Below are positions 53,359 to 61,667 of a DNA stretch of 64,000 nucleotides, piece by piece. The DNA is from Microbacterium pygmaeum (GTDB taxonomy: Bacteria > Actinomycetota > Actinomycetes > Actinomycetales > Microbacteriaceae). Every line of letters begins with the position of its first letter. Within the stretch, counting starts at the first letter, position 1. The translations under genes were made by a program, and so were the position numbers. The stretch is from the NCBI RefSeq assembly GCF_900100885.1, contig NZ_LT629692.1, positions 1,426,001-1,490,000 on the forward strand, given 5' to 3'. The notes under the pieces were generated by a model. The model made no database searches. It was given only the letters and a program-made list of their open reading frames with translations, and had not been told where the DNA came from.

Positions 53359-54407
53359 CCACCACGACGACGGAGCTGATCAAGCTCCACACCGGCCCCA
53401 CGCGAGCGGGCATGAGCCGGCCAGTCCTCTTCGGATTGATCGCCGCAGTCGTCGCGCTCGCCGTCGGCCTCGTGCTTCCCCTGGTGATCTCGCAGAACTA
53501 CTGGATGACCGTGCTCGTCGACGGCGCCACGGTGTCGATCGTCGCCATATCCATCGGGTTCCTGTACCGCCACCTTGGCCTGATCAGTCTCGGGCAGACG
53601 GCCTTCTACGGCATGGGCGCCTATGCCATGGCGGTCCTCAACGTGCGGGTCGGCTGGTCGCTGTTTCCCGCCGCGATCGGAGGCATCGCCGCGGGGATCA
53701 TCCTCGCCGTCTTCATCGGTGTGCTGGTGATGAAAGCCAAGGGAATCGCGTTCCTGATGCTGACGCTCGCCCTCAGCCTGGCCGTCTATTACATCGTCGT
53801 CATGGAAGACATGCGACCGATCACCGGCGGTTACGACGGGATCATCCTGGCGTTGTCGATGGACAATTCCGTGCTGTGGATCAGCGAGACAGATCTCCTG
53901 AACGATCGCGTGTTCTGGCCGCTGGTGTGGAGCATCCTGGTCATCCTGACGTTCCTGCTCTGGTGGATCGGTCGCACCCGGTTCGGCACGATCCTTCACG
54001 GCATCCGCGAGAACGAGGAGCGCATGCGATTCTCCGGCTTCGACACCCTAGCACCGCGCTTCAGCGCCTTTGTGATCGCCGGTACCGTTGCCGCGATCGC
54101 TGGGGTGCTGGCCGGGCTCAACGGTGGCCTCGTCACCGATCAGATGCTCAGTTTCCACACCGCCAGCCAGCAACTGGTGGGAACCATCGTCGGCGGGCTG
54201 GCGACGGTGCTCGGCCCGATCGTGGGCTCATTCATCTTCACCATCCTTCAGTCGGTGTTCAGCAGTGCGGGAAGCATGGAGTTCTTCATGGGACTCACGC
54301 TGGTGATCGTGCTCGCCTTCCTCCGTGGAGGAATCGTGGGCGGAATCGAACAGTTCGTGCGCGCCATGAGAAAGCGGCTCGCAAAGCGCAGAGTCGGGAG
54401 CAAGTGA
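53355..54407 (+). CDS. HAAT-type ABC transporter permease (LivM-like)
   Basis: A 350-residue permease. GLISLGQTAFYGMGAYAMAVL and FGTILHGIRENEERMRFSGFD (the ATPase contact loop) are typical LivM. About ten membrane segments; cytoplasmic basic tail RAMRKRLAKRRVGSK. Coupled on both sides: ATGA overlap with LivH and one-base overlap with LivG. In contrast to the importer at 4887-8237, permease and ATPase are separate here. Confidence 0.92.
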   Translation: MTTTTTELIKLHTGPTRAGMSRPVLFGLIAAVVALAVGLVLPLVISQNYWMTVLVDGATVSIVAISIGFLYRHLGLISLGQTAFYGMGAYAMAVLNVRVGWSLFPAAIGGIAAGIILAVFIGVLVMKAKGIAFLMLTLALSLAVYYIVVMEDMRPITGGYDGIILALSMDNSVLWISETDLLNDRVFWPLVWSILVILTFLLWWIGRTRFGTILHGIRENEERMRFSGFDTLAPRFSAFVIAGTVAAIAGVLAGLNGGLVTDQMLSFHTASQQLVGTIVGGLATVLGPIVGSFIFTILQSVFSSAGSMEFFMGLTLVIVLAFLRGGIVGGIEQFVRAMRKRLAKRRVGSK

Positions 54408-55108
54408 TGGCGCTTTTCGAGGCACGAGGCGTGTCGGTGCGATATGGCGCCGTCCGAGCGGTGCAGAACGTCGACATCGACATCGAACCGGGAATCGTGC
54501 ATGGTGTGATCGGTCCCAACGGCGCGGGCAAGTCGACGCTGATCGATGCCCTCTCGGGGCGGCGGCGGCTTTCGTCGGGCACGGTGACGTTCGAGGGCCG
54601 GGACATCAGCGGCCGGAACCCGGGATGGCGTCGCCGCAACGGCATCGCCCGCTCGTTCCAGCGCACGAGTGTCTTCGCATCGATGACCGTTCGCGAGCAG
54701 CTCGAGATGGTCGCTCGAAAGACCGGGGAGCATGATCTTGCCGGCATCGTCGCTGCGGTCGAGCTGGAGCCCGTGCTCGACACGGTCTGCAGCGAGGTGG
54801 CCTACGGCACACAGAGGTCGATCGACCTCGCTCTGGCGCTCGTCGGCCGACCGAAGATCGTCCTCCTCGATGAACCGTGCGCCGGGTTGGTTCATGAGGA
54901 GTCGGTGAGGCTGCTGCAACACGTGCGAACGCTGTGCAATGAGCGCGAGGTAGGCGCACTGCTGGTCGAACACGACGTCGACGGGGTATTCCGCACCTGC
55001 GATGTGGTGACCGTTATCAATCTCGGCGAATTGCTCGTCTCCGGCGCGCCCGCCGATGTTCGGAAGGATGACCGCGTGATCGAGGCATACCTGGGGACGG
55101 CAGCATGA
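54407..55108 (+). CDS. HAAT-type ABC transporter ATP-binding protein (LivG-like)
   Basis: A 233-residue ATPase. Walker A GPNGAGKSTL, the LivG-type signature VAYGTQRSIDLALAL instead of LSGGQ, Walker B IVLLDEPCAGL and switch histidine in VEHDVDGVF. Start ATG 54407 shares one base with the LivM stop; the open frame that runs further upstream is noise over the permease. Overlaps LivF by four bases. Confidence 0.93.
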   Translation: MALFEARGVSVRYGAVRAVQNVDIDIEPGIVHGVIGPNGAGKSTLIDALSGRRRLSSGTVTFEGRDISGRNPGWRRRNGIARSFQRTSVFASMTVREQLEMVARKTGEHDLAGIVAAVELEPVLDTVCSEVAYGTQRSIDLALALVGRPKIVLLDEPCAGLVHEESVRLLQHVRTLCNEREVGALLVEHDVDGVFRTCDVVTVINLGELLVSGAPADVRKDDRVIEAYLGTAA

Positions 55109-55797
55109 GCGCCGTGCTGGAGTTCGTAGACGTCGGTGCGTCTTACGCGGGTGCCGTCGTGCTTCAGAATCTGTCGTTCGCGATAGAGGAGGGCGAGACG
55201 GTCGGCCTCGTCGGGCGCAACGGTGCGGGCAAGACGACTGCCCTGCTGTCGGTTTACGGCGTGCCTCGGGTGACGGGCCAGATTCTTCTCGACGGCAAGC
55301 CCGTCGGACGTCGGCGCTACGACCCGGCCACCCGCGGATTCAGCCTGGTGCCGCAGGGCAAGATGATCTTTCCGAACTTGACCGTCGAGGAGAACATCCT
55401 TCTAGGGCGCGCATCGAAGCGTAAGGGCGAGTGGTCGCTCCCGCGGGTTTACGAGTTGTTCCCGAACCTCGCACGCGGTGCGAAGCGCTCCGGCAGTGCG
55501 CTCAGCGGCGGTGAGCAGCAGATGCTCGCGATCGCGCGCGCTCTCATGGCCGAGCCGAAACTGCTCATGCTCGACGAGCCGACCGAAGGCCTCGCCCCCG
55601 TCATCATCGACGAACTCGTCATCGCGCTCGACACGATCCGCTCCACGGGAACTGCGCTGCTGCTGGTCGAACAGCACATCTCGATGATCCAGAAGCTCGC
55701 GAGCAGATTCATCGCGCTGCAGAAGGGCCAGCTGGTCGCTTCGGGGCCGGTCGCCGACCTGAGCGATCGGGCGGTGCAGGAGCTCATCGCGCTGTGA
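55105..55797 (+). CDS. HAAT-type ABC transporter ATP-binding protein (LivF-like)
   Basis: A 230-residue ATPase with Walker A GRNGAGKTT, signature LSGGEQQML, Walker B LLMLDEPTEGL and glutamine at the switch position (VEQHISM). ATGA overlap with LivG and GTGA overlap with the hydrolase gene that follows, so the hydrolase is part of the transport operon. Confidence 0.93.
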   Translation: MSAVLEFVDVGASYAGAVVLQNLSFAIEEGETVGLVGRNGAGKTTALLSVYGVPRVTGQILLDGKPVGRRRYDPATRGFSLVPQGKMIFPNLTVEENILLGRASKRKGEWSLPRVYELFPNLARGAKRSGSALSGGEQQMLAIARALMAEPKLLMLDEPTEGLAPVIIDELVIALDTIRSTGTALLLVEQHISMIQKLASRFIALQKGQLVASGPVADLSDRAVQELIAL

Positions 55798-56630
55798 TCA
55801 CGCCGCGGCTCGAGATGCTCGAGGTCGGAGGGGTAAGCATCGGCTGTCGTGTGTGGGATGCCTCCGGCCCCGGTGTTGCGGAAGAGACCTACCTTCTCGT
55901 GCACGGCAACGCTGCGCGCAGCGAATGGTGGGACCGCATCGCGCCGTTGCTCGCCCGCCGCGCGCGAGTCGTGGCCGTCGACCTGTCGGGGCACGGTGAG
56001 AGCGGATGGCGCGACCACTACACGCTCGAGACCTGGGCCGACGAGCTGCGCGCGGTTGCGCGAGAGCACGGCGCCGGGCGCCGCACGGTGCTGGTCGGAC
56101 ACAGCATGGGTGGACTGGTGGCCTTGACGGCTGCCTGGGCCGATCCCGGTCTCGCGGTCGGGATCATCACACTCGATACGCCCCTTCGCCGATTGACCGT
56201 CGAGCAGATCGCCAAGCGGCGGGCGATCGCCACACGGCCGCTCCCTCGATACGAAACGCACGACGCCGCCGTCGCGGCCTTCAAGACGGTTCCACCGCTG
56301 CGCTCGGCAGAGGCGGCTGTTGTCGCGCACGTCGCGCAGCGATCGTACCGGCGGGATGGGCCCGACTGGGTGATGCACTGCGATCCGGCCCTGTTTGCGA
56401 GAGTCACCGATGTGGATGCCTTTCTGCGGCCTTTCCCGTCGAACACGTTCGCCGTCCGGGCAGAATACGGACTCATCACCGACGGCATGCAGCGGGAGAT
56501 GTCGGCCTACCTCGGCGGCGACGATCGGGTGATCGACATCCCCGACGTGGGCCACAACTTCATCCTCGAGGCTCCCCGGGCCACGGCCTGGCTTGTGCTG
56601 GCGCTGGCCAGTCGAATTCCGGTTCCCTGA
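55794..56630 (+). CDS. Alpha/beta-fold hydrolase
   Basis: A 278-residue hydrolase. VHGNAARSEWWDRI gives the oxyanion-hole region, Ser104 in GHSMGGL the nucleophile and GHNFILEAP the catalytic histidine. The acid residue is probably in the RAEYG segment, where Glu would replace Asp. Start GTG 55794 is coupled to the LivF stop. It could hydrolyse an ester, lactone or thioester of the imported compound. It converges on the right-hand GntR gene, 18 bases away. Confidence 0.87.
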   Translation: MITPRLEMLEVGGVSIGCRVWDASGPGVAEETYLLVHGNAARSEWWDRIAPLLARRARVVAVDLSGHGESGWRDHYTLETWADELRAVAREHGAGRRTVLVGHSMGGLVALTAAWADPGLAVGIITLDTPLRRLTVEQIAKRRAIATRPLPRYETHDAAVAAFKTVPPLRSAEAAVVAHVAQRSYRRDGPDWVMHCDPALFARVTDVDAFLRPFPSNTFAVRAEYGLITDGMQREMSAYLGGDDRVIDIPDVGHNFILEAPRATAWLVLALASRIPVP

Positions 56631-56648
56631 TGTACAGCCGGGGGTGCG

Positions 56649-57413
56649 TCAGACGCGCTGAGCTTCTTCGCGCGCCTTGAGGTGCTCGCGGAGATAGGTC
56701 AAGTGCTCGGCTATCGCCACTTCGCCGGCCAGGGGGTCGCCCGCGGCGATCGCCTTGACGATCGAGCGGTGCTGGGCGAATGTCTCACGCCCGACGTCGG
56801 GAGACAGGTCGAGGTAGGAGACGGGCTCCGACTCGCTGTGCAGCGCGTAGACGAGCGACGCGAGGATCCGGTTTCCCGACATCCGTGCGATCGCGATGTG
56901 GAAGCGGGCATCGAGGTCGGCGATCATGGGATCGTCGACGGATCGGGTGCGCTGCTCCTCCATGATGGTGTCGAGCTCTTCGAGATCGTCGTCGGTGCGG
57001 TTGATCGCGGCGAGGGCGACGGCCGGAACCTCGAGGTACTGGCGCACCATCGACACCTCTGCGAAGCTCACACTGCCGAGCGAGAGCAGATTGTGCATCG
57101 ACTCCTGCACGACCTGTCCGAGCGCATGGTGATCGACCGTCTGAACGAAGCTGCCACCTCCGGCGCCGGGGACCTTAAAGATCAAACCCTGCGATTCGAG
57201 CGCGGAGAGCGCTTCGCGAATGGTCGGGCGGCTGACGCTGAACTGACGCGCGAGCTCTGTTTCAGCGGGGAGTCGCTCCGTTGCCCTGACCTGACCGCTC
57301 AGGATGGCCTTACGCAGCAGTTCCTCCACCTGCTGACGCGGACGAAGAACTTTCTGGCCGATGATTCTCGACTGGCTCGCGCCATTACTGATCGCGTCGT
57401 CGATGTCCATCAT
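56649..57413 (-). CDS. FadR-type GntR regulator (right twin)
   Basis: A 254-residue repressor, by eye about three quarters identical to the protein at 22293-23066. The stretch SRPTIREALSALESQGL, with the DNA-recognition helix, is identical, so both should read the same operators. The FCD ligand domain holds DARFHIAIARMSGN and IAEHLTYLREHL. It differs most in the polar N-terminus and mid-FCD helices, which may tune ligand choice. Start ATG 57413 (or 57410). Divergent from the CoA-transferase operon, with TGACA/TGTCA sites between. Confidence 0.92.
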   Translation of the reverse strand: MMDIDDAISNGASQSRIIGQKVLRPRQQVEELLRKAILSGQVRATERLPAETELARQFSVSRPTIREALSALESQGLIFKVPGAGGGSFVQTVDHHALGQVVQESMHNLLSLGSVSFAEVSMVRQYLEVPAVALAAINRTDDDLEELDTIMEEQRTRSVDDPMIADLDARFHIAIARMSGNRILASLVYALHSESEPVSYLDLSPDVGRETFAQHRSIVKAIAAGDPLAGEVAIAEHLTYLREHLKAREEAQRV

Positions 57414-57448
57414 GCCCGCCTCACTCGTACCCCTCGATGTACTGTAAC

Positions 57449-57456
57449 TGACAATT
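57449..57456. promoter_or_regulatory. TGACAATT site just upstream of the right GntR gene
   Basis: TGACAATT is the inverted form of AATTGTCA within the palindrome at 31831. Thirty-six bases before the GntR start, suggesting self-control. Confidence 0.4.
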
Positions 57457-57512
57457 CACAAAATTCCGGGTTCTTTGCGCGAACATCTGATCCTGGTCTG
57501 CACTGCCTTCAG

Positions 57513-57545
57513 TTGACATCAATGGTAACTGTCAGACAGTATGCT
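57513..57545 (+). promoter_or_regulatory. Promoter with 13-bp perfect palindromic operator
   Basis: TTGACA (57513-57518), then ACTGTC-A-GACAGT (57528-57540) in the spacer, then TATGCT (57540-57545). The palindrome fits the GntR pattern GT-N3-AC. The 21-base spacing is long, so the -10 choice is unsure. Confidence 0.6.
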
Positions 57546-57578
57546 GTTATGCGAGACACACGCGCTGCCGATGGGGGC

Positions 57579-58805
57579 ATGCACCGAGGACCACTGTCGG
57601 GACTCCGCGTCGTAGATCTGACCACCTCGTATGCGGGTCCGACCGCGTCGATGTATCTGGCCGATCTCGGCGCCGATGTCATCAAAGTGGAACGCCCCCT
57701 CGTCGGCGACGACGCCCGCACGTGGGGCCCTCCCTTCATCGACGGGCAGTCGCCGTGGTTCGCTTCGGCCAACCGCAACAAGCGTTCCCTCGTGCTCGAT
57801 CTCAGGACTGACGACGGCTTGACCGCTCTGCGCGAACTCATCGCCACCGCAGACGTGTTCATGCAGAACCTGAACCCGACGAAACTGAAACGGCTCGGTG
57901 TCGACCCCGGGCGGATGCGCGCCGAGAACCCGCGACTGATCTACTGCGCGATGTCGGGGTTCGGCTTGAGCGGACCGAGCAACATGCTGCCCGGCTACGA
58001 CCTCGCCGCACAGGCCCGCTCGGGCCTCATGTCGGTGACCGGCTCGATGGGCGGGTCGCCCCAGCGAGTCTCGACGGCGCTCTCCGACATCGTGACCGGA
58101 ATGTGCGCGGCGCTCGCCATCAGCGCAGCCGTGGTGCGCCAGCGCGGCGAAGGAGCCGGAGAAGTCATCGATGTCTCGCTGCTCGACTCCGACCTCGCCC
58201 TCATGGCGCCGAGGATCGCGTCGTACCTGGCCGGTGAGGCCGAGCCGGCGCCTAGCGGCGGCACCGACTCTGTGCTGGCGGTCTATCAGTCCTTCCCGAC
58301 GGCCGACCGCGACATCATCATCGCGATCGGCAACGACGCGATGTGGGTGCGATTCTGCACCGCGCTGGGCCTCGACGACCTCGCTGTCGACGCCCGGCTC
58401 TCGACGAACGCGGGCCGCCGAGAGCACCGGCTACGGATCATCGCGGCGGTGACCGAGCGACTGTCGACCCAGAAATCCGCCACCTGGCTGGCGTGTTTGA
58501 ACGCGGCCAACGTTCCCGTGTCGTGCGTCCAGTCGCTCTCCGAGGTCGTCGCCGACGAGCAGGTGATCGCGCGAGGCGCGATCCTTCCCGTTCCCGACGC
58601 GGAGGGCCTCTTCACGGTGCACAGTCCGTTCCGGTTCGCGTCGATTACTCAGCCGCGCAATGACGGCGTCGCCGCACTGGGCGAGCACACCCGCGAGGTG
58701 CTCGAAGAGATCGGGCTCGCCGCAGACCGCGTCGACCGACTCGTTGCGGCCGGAGATCCCGCTGCTGCCGCCCCCGAACCCGCCGCCGCGCCGTCCCATG
58801 GGTGA
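57579..58805 (+). CDS. Family III CoA-transferase (CaiB/BaiF), second
   Basis: A 408-residue CoA-transferase. LSGLRVVDLTTSYAGPTASMYLADLGADVIKVE is the N-terminal signature; Asp198 in EVIDVSLLDS is the catalytic residue. ATG 57579 gives the normal family start and has GATGGGGG before it; ATG 57549 would add ten residues but lies inside or before the proposed transcription start. It overlaps the enoyl-CoA hydratase by eight bases. As the first gene of the 57579-64000 operon it probably loads CoA on the acid that the operon degrades; no acyl-CoA ligase is present. Confidence 0.9.
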   Translation: MHRGPLSGLRVVDLTTSYAGPTASMYLADLGADVIKVERPLVGDDARTWGPPFIDGQSPWFASANRNKRSLVLDLRTDDGLTALRELIATADVFMQNLNPTKLKRLGVDPGRMRAENPRLIYCAMSGFGLSGPSNMLPGYDLAAQARSGLMSVTGSMGGSPQRVSTALSDIVTGMCAALAISAAVVRQRGEGAGEVIDVSLLDSDLALMAPRIASYLAGEAEPAPSGGTDSVLAVYQSFPTADRDIIIAIGNDAMWVRFCTALGLDDLAVDARLSTNAGRREHRLRIIAAVTERLSTQKSATWLACLNAANVPVSCVQSLSEVVADEQVIARGAILPVPDAEGLFTVHSPFRFASITQPRNDGVAALGEHTREVLEEIGLAADRVDRLVAAGDPAAAAPEPAAAPSHG

Positions 58806-59592
58806 GCTGAGCGTACTGACCGGTCGCGACGGACATGTGGCGACGGTCACGATCGATCGCGTCGATGTGCATAATGCCCTTGACGCTGCAACGCTCGCTG
58901 CCATCGAGGGCGCAGTCGCGCAGCTGGCCGACGGCGGAGCCCGTGCCATCGTCATCACCGGCACGGGGACCAGGGCCTTCAGCGCCGGCGCCGACCTGAA
59001 CGAACTCGCTGGGCTCGACGCCGTCGCGGCGCACGCCGTGCTCGCTGCCGGCCAGCGCACCATGTCAGCGATTGCCGCGAGCCGGGTACCCGTCATCGCT
59101 GCCGTGAACGGACTCGCGCTCGGCGGCGGATTTGAACTCGTGCTCTCCTGCACTTTCGCCGTCCTCGCCGACACCGCGAAGCTCGGCCTGCCCGAATCGG
59201 GGCTCGGGCTGATGCCCGGCTACGGCGGCACCCAGCGTTTGCCTGCGCTCATCGGCAGGGCCGCCGCAGCGCACGTTATGCTCACGGGAACCCGGCTCGA
59301 CGCCCGCCGCTGCTACGAACTCGGCCTCACGCCGATGGCTCCGGTTCCGCTCGAGCAACTAATGGACACCGCCATGACCACGGCACACAGCATCGCGGCG
59401 AAGGGCCCAAGGGCCCAGTCGGCGATACTCACCGCTCTGAGCGCATCGGCGGTGCGAGACGATGCGCTGTCGCTCGAGTCGGCCCTGGCGGGAGTCATCA
59501 CCGGAGGCGATGAAGCGCGGGAGGGCATCGCCGCGTTCCGCGAGAAGCGCGATCCTCGGTTCGAATCGATGACGGGGGCGAGTCGGACATGA
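58798..59592 (+). CDS. Enoyl-CoA hydratase (crotonase family)
   Basis: A 264-residue crotonase. Both catalytic glutamates are present: GGGFELVLSC and GLPESGLGLMPGYGGTQRLP. The oxyanion-hole segment is RAFSAGADLNEL. Active syn-hydration of a trans-2-enoyl-CoA is therefore expected. In the alicyclic scheme it would take the place of BadK (hydration of cyclohex-1-ene-carboxyl-CoA). Start ATG 58798. Overlaps the acyl-CoA dehydrogenase by four bases. Confidence 0.92.
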   Translation: MGELSVLTGRDGHVATVTIDRVDVHNALDAATLAAIEGAVAQLADGGARAIVITGTGTRAFSAGADLNELAGLDAVAAHAVLAAGQRTMSAIAASRVPVIAAVNGLALGGGFELVLSCTFAVLADTAKLGLPESGLGLMPGYGGTQRLPALIGRAAAAHVMLTGTRLDARRCYELGLTPMAPVPLEQLMDTAMTTAHSIAAKGPRAQSAILTALSASAVRDDALSLESALAGVITGGDEAREGIAAFREKRDPRFESMTGASRT

Positions 59593-60842
59593 GCGACCTC
59601 GACTTCTCTCTCCCCTTCACGCACGCCCCTGCGATCGACCGCGACCCCGACGCGTACGTTGCCGCTCACGACGCATTCGACGAATCGATCAGCGATGCCC
59701 TTCTCACCCCACGGGAGCGAGCTGTTCGCGCCGCCATGCGCCGCGTTGCGGCATCGGACGTCGCGCCCCGCGCTGCGGCGATCGATCGAACGCACGATTT
59801 CGCCCACGACAGCTATCAGGCGGTCGCGGCCGCCGGGCTGGTCGGCCTGGTGTTCCCCGAGCACCTGGGCGGCACCGGCGATACTCACGTGGCCTATGCC
59901 GTCGCCATGGAGGAGCTCGCCGCGGCGTGTGCGTCGACCAGCCTCATCTATATGACGCAGACTCACGCCGCCTACCCGATCTTGAGCGCGGGAAGCGCAG
60001 AGCTCGCCGCACGATACATCCCGCATCTGCTGGACGGCAGTCGCTACGGGTCGATGGCGATCACCGAACCCGATGCCGGGAGCGACGTGTCGAGCATCCG
60101 GACCCGAGCGACCCTCGCACCCAACGCGGACGCGTACGTCTTGTCGGGATCGAAGACATTCATCACCACGGGCGACCGCGCCGACGTCATCGTCTGCTTC
60201 GTCACCACCGACCCGCGCGCCGGACGAGCCGGTGTCACCGCTTTCGTGGTCGAAGGCGGTCAAGACGGCGTCAGCGCCGGTCAGCCGTTCGCCAAGATGG
60301 GCATGCACGGATCGTCAACCGCCGAGATCTTCCTCTCCGAGGTGCGCGTGCCGACAGCCAACCGGCTGGGCGACGAGGGCTCGGGCTGGGCGATCGTCAT
60401 GGCCTCCGTGACCAAGTCGCGCATCAGCGCGGCAGCTCAGGGAGTGGGCATCGCACGCAACGCCTACGTCCGCGCCCTCATCGCCCTGCACGGAATCCAC
60501 GGGCCGCGTCTGCCCGCAGACATCGCGTTCGTGCTCGCGGGGTTGCGCGGCGACATACTGCAGGCACGTCTCCTGCTGCTGGCCACCGCCCGCGAGGTCG
60601 ACGACGCGGAGCATCCGTCCGTCGCCCACATCGGCATCATGAAACAGGTGTGCACTGATGCGGGATGGAACGTAAGCGTGAAGGCGGCCGCACTGCTCGG
60701 CGCCTACGGCGACTTCGCGGAGTTGGGCGTCGAACGCGGGCTGCGCGATGCGAAGGTCACGCAGATCTATGACGGGACGAACGAAGTGCAGCGGCTGCTG
60801 ATCGGCCGCGATACGGAGCGACGCTTAAGGGAGGTCGTATGA
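59589..60842 (+). CDS. Acyl-CoA dehydrogenase with Asp at the catalytic Glu position
   Basis: A 417-residue FAD enzyme. AITEPDAGSDVSSIRT and GSKTFITTG mark the flavin/substrate site. The C-terminal motif, IYEGTxEIQ in most members, reads IYDGTNEVQ, so the base is Asp395. A shorter acid suggests a bulkier or cyclic substrate, or slower turnover. It carries a 35-residue N-terminal extension. Coupled to the hydratase and the SDR (ATGA). It could desaturate an alicyclic acyl-CoA, a step known as AliB in Rhodopseudomonas. Confidence 0.92.
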   Translation: MSDLDFSLPFTHAPAIDRDPDAYVAAHDAFDESISDALLTPRERAVRAAMRRVAASDVAPRAAAIDRTHDFAHDSYQAVAAAGLVGLVFPEHLGGTGDTHVAYAVAMEELAAACASTSLIYMTQTHAAYPILSAGSAELAARYIPHLLDGSRYGSMAITEPDAGSDVSSIRTRATLAPNADAYVLSGSKTFITTGDRADVIVCFVTTDPRAGRAGVTAFVVEGGQDGVSAGQPFAKMGMHGSSTAEIFLSEVRVPTANRLGDEGSGWAIVMASVTKSRISAAAQGVGIARNAYVRALIALHGIHGPRLPADIAFVLAGLRGDILQARLLLLATAREVDDAEHPSVAHIGIMKQVCTDAGWNVSVKAAALLGAYGDFAELGVERGLRDAKVTQIYDGTNEVQRLLIGRDTERRLREVV

Positions 60843-61594
60843 ACGACGAGCTGACCGGCAAGGTCGCCATCGTCACCGGGGCAGGCCGAGGCCTGGGCCG
60901 GATCATCGCGCGCACTCTCAGCGATGCCGGTGCAAATGTGGTCGTGGCATCTCGCACGCCCGCACAGCTGCAGGAGTTCGTCGAAGACGCTGAAGCCCGC
61001 GGGCGCAGCGCACTCGCGATGCCCACCGATGTGACCGACGAGGGCGCCGTCGATGACCTCGTCTCGGCGACCGTCCAGCGGTTCGGGCGCGTCGACATCC
61101 TCGTAAACAACTCGGGCGTAGTCGATACGAGCCCACTGCTCGAACAGGCACCCGCCGCGTGGGACCGGGTCATCGACACGAACCTGCGTGGTACCTACCT
61201 GGTCACCCGGGCGGTGGGCGCGCACCTGGTCGCACAAGGGTCGGGCAAGGTCATCAACATCGCCTCGAACTTCGCGCTCATGGGGGTCGCGAACCATGCG
61301 GCGTACTCCGCCTCGAAGGCCGCGGTCATCGCCTTCACCAAGTCGATCGCGGTCGAGTGGGCTCGCGCCGGCGTTCAGGTCAACGCGATCGCGCCCGGCT
61401 ACTTCGAGACCGACCTGAACGCGGGCATGCGGGCCGACGAAGAGATGACGTCGCGGGTTCTGCGGGCCATTCCGGCGCGGCGCATGGGCTCGCCGATCGA
61501 ACTGAAGCCGTGGATCCTGCTGCTGGCGGGCACCGCGTCTGACTTCATGACGGGGGAGGTCATCGTCATCGACGGTGGCCAATCGGTGACGTGA
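60839..61594 (+). CDS. Short-chain dehydrogenase, possible hydroxyacyl-CoA dehydrogenase
   Basis: A 251-residue classical SDR: TGAGRGLG cofactor loop, ILVNNSG, NIASNFAL (Ser) and YSASKAA (Tyr-Lys), ending VIVIDGGQ. Coupled to the acyl-CoA dehydrogenase. Its place between dehydrogenase and BadI-like genes fits the BadH role (2-hydroxycyclohexanecarboxyl-CoA oxidation), but its sequence is a general SDR and cannot prove that. Confidence 0.9.
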   Translation: MNDELTGKVAIVTGAGRGLGRIIARTLSDAGANVVVASRTPAQLQEFVEDAEARGRSALAMPTDVTDEGAVDDLVSATVQRFGRVDILVNNSGVVDTSPLLEQAPAAWDRVIDTNLRGTYLVTRAVGAHLVAQGSGKVINIASNFALMGVANHAAYSASKAAVIAFTKSIAVEWARAGVQVNAIAPGYFETDLNAGMRADEEMTSRVLRAIPARRMGSPIELKPWILLLAGTASDFMTGEVIVIDGGQSVT

Positions 61595-61667
61595 CGATCG
61601 GCACGTCATTCCGAACCTCCCGATGGCACGCCATCACGACACGACAAGCAATGCGAAGGAGCACACT

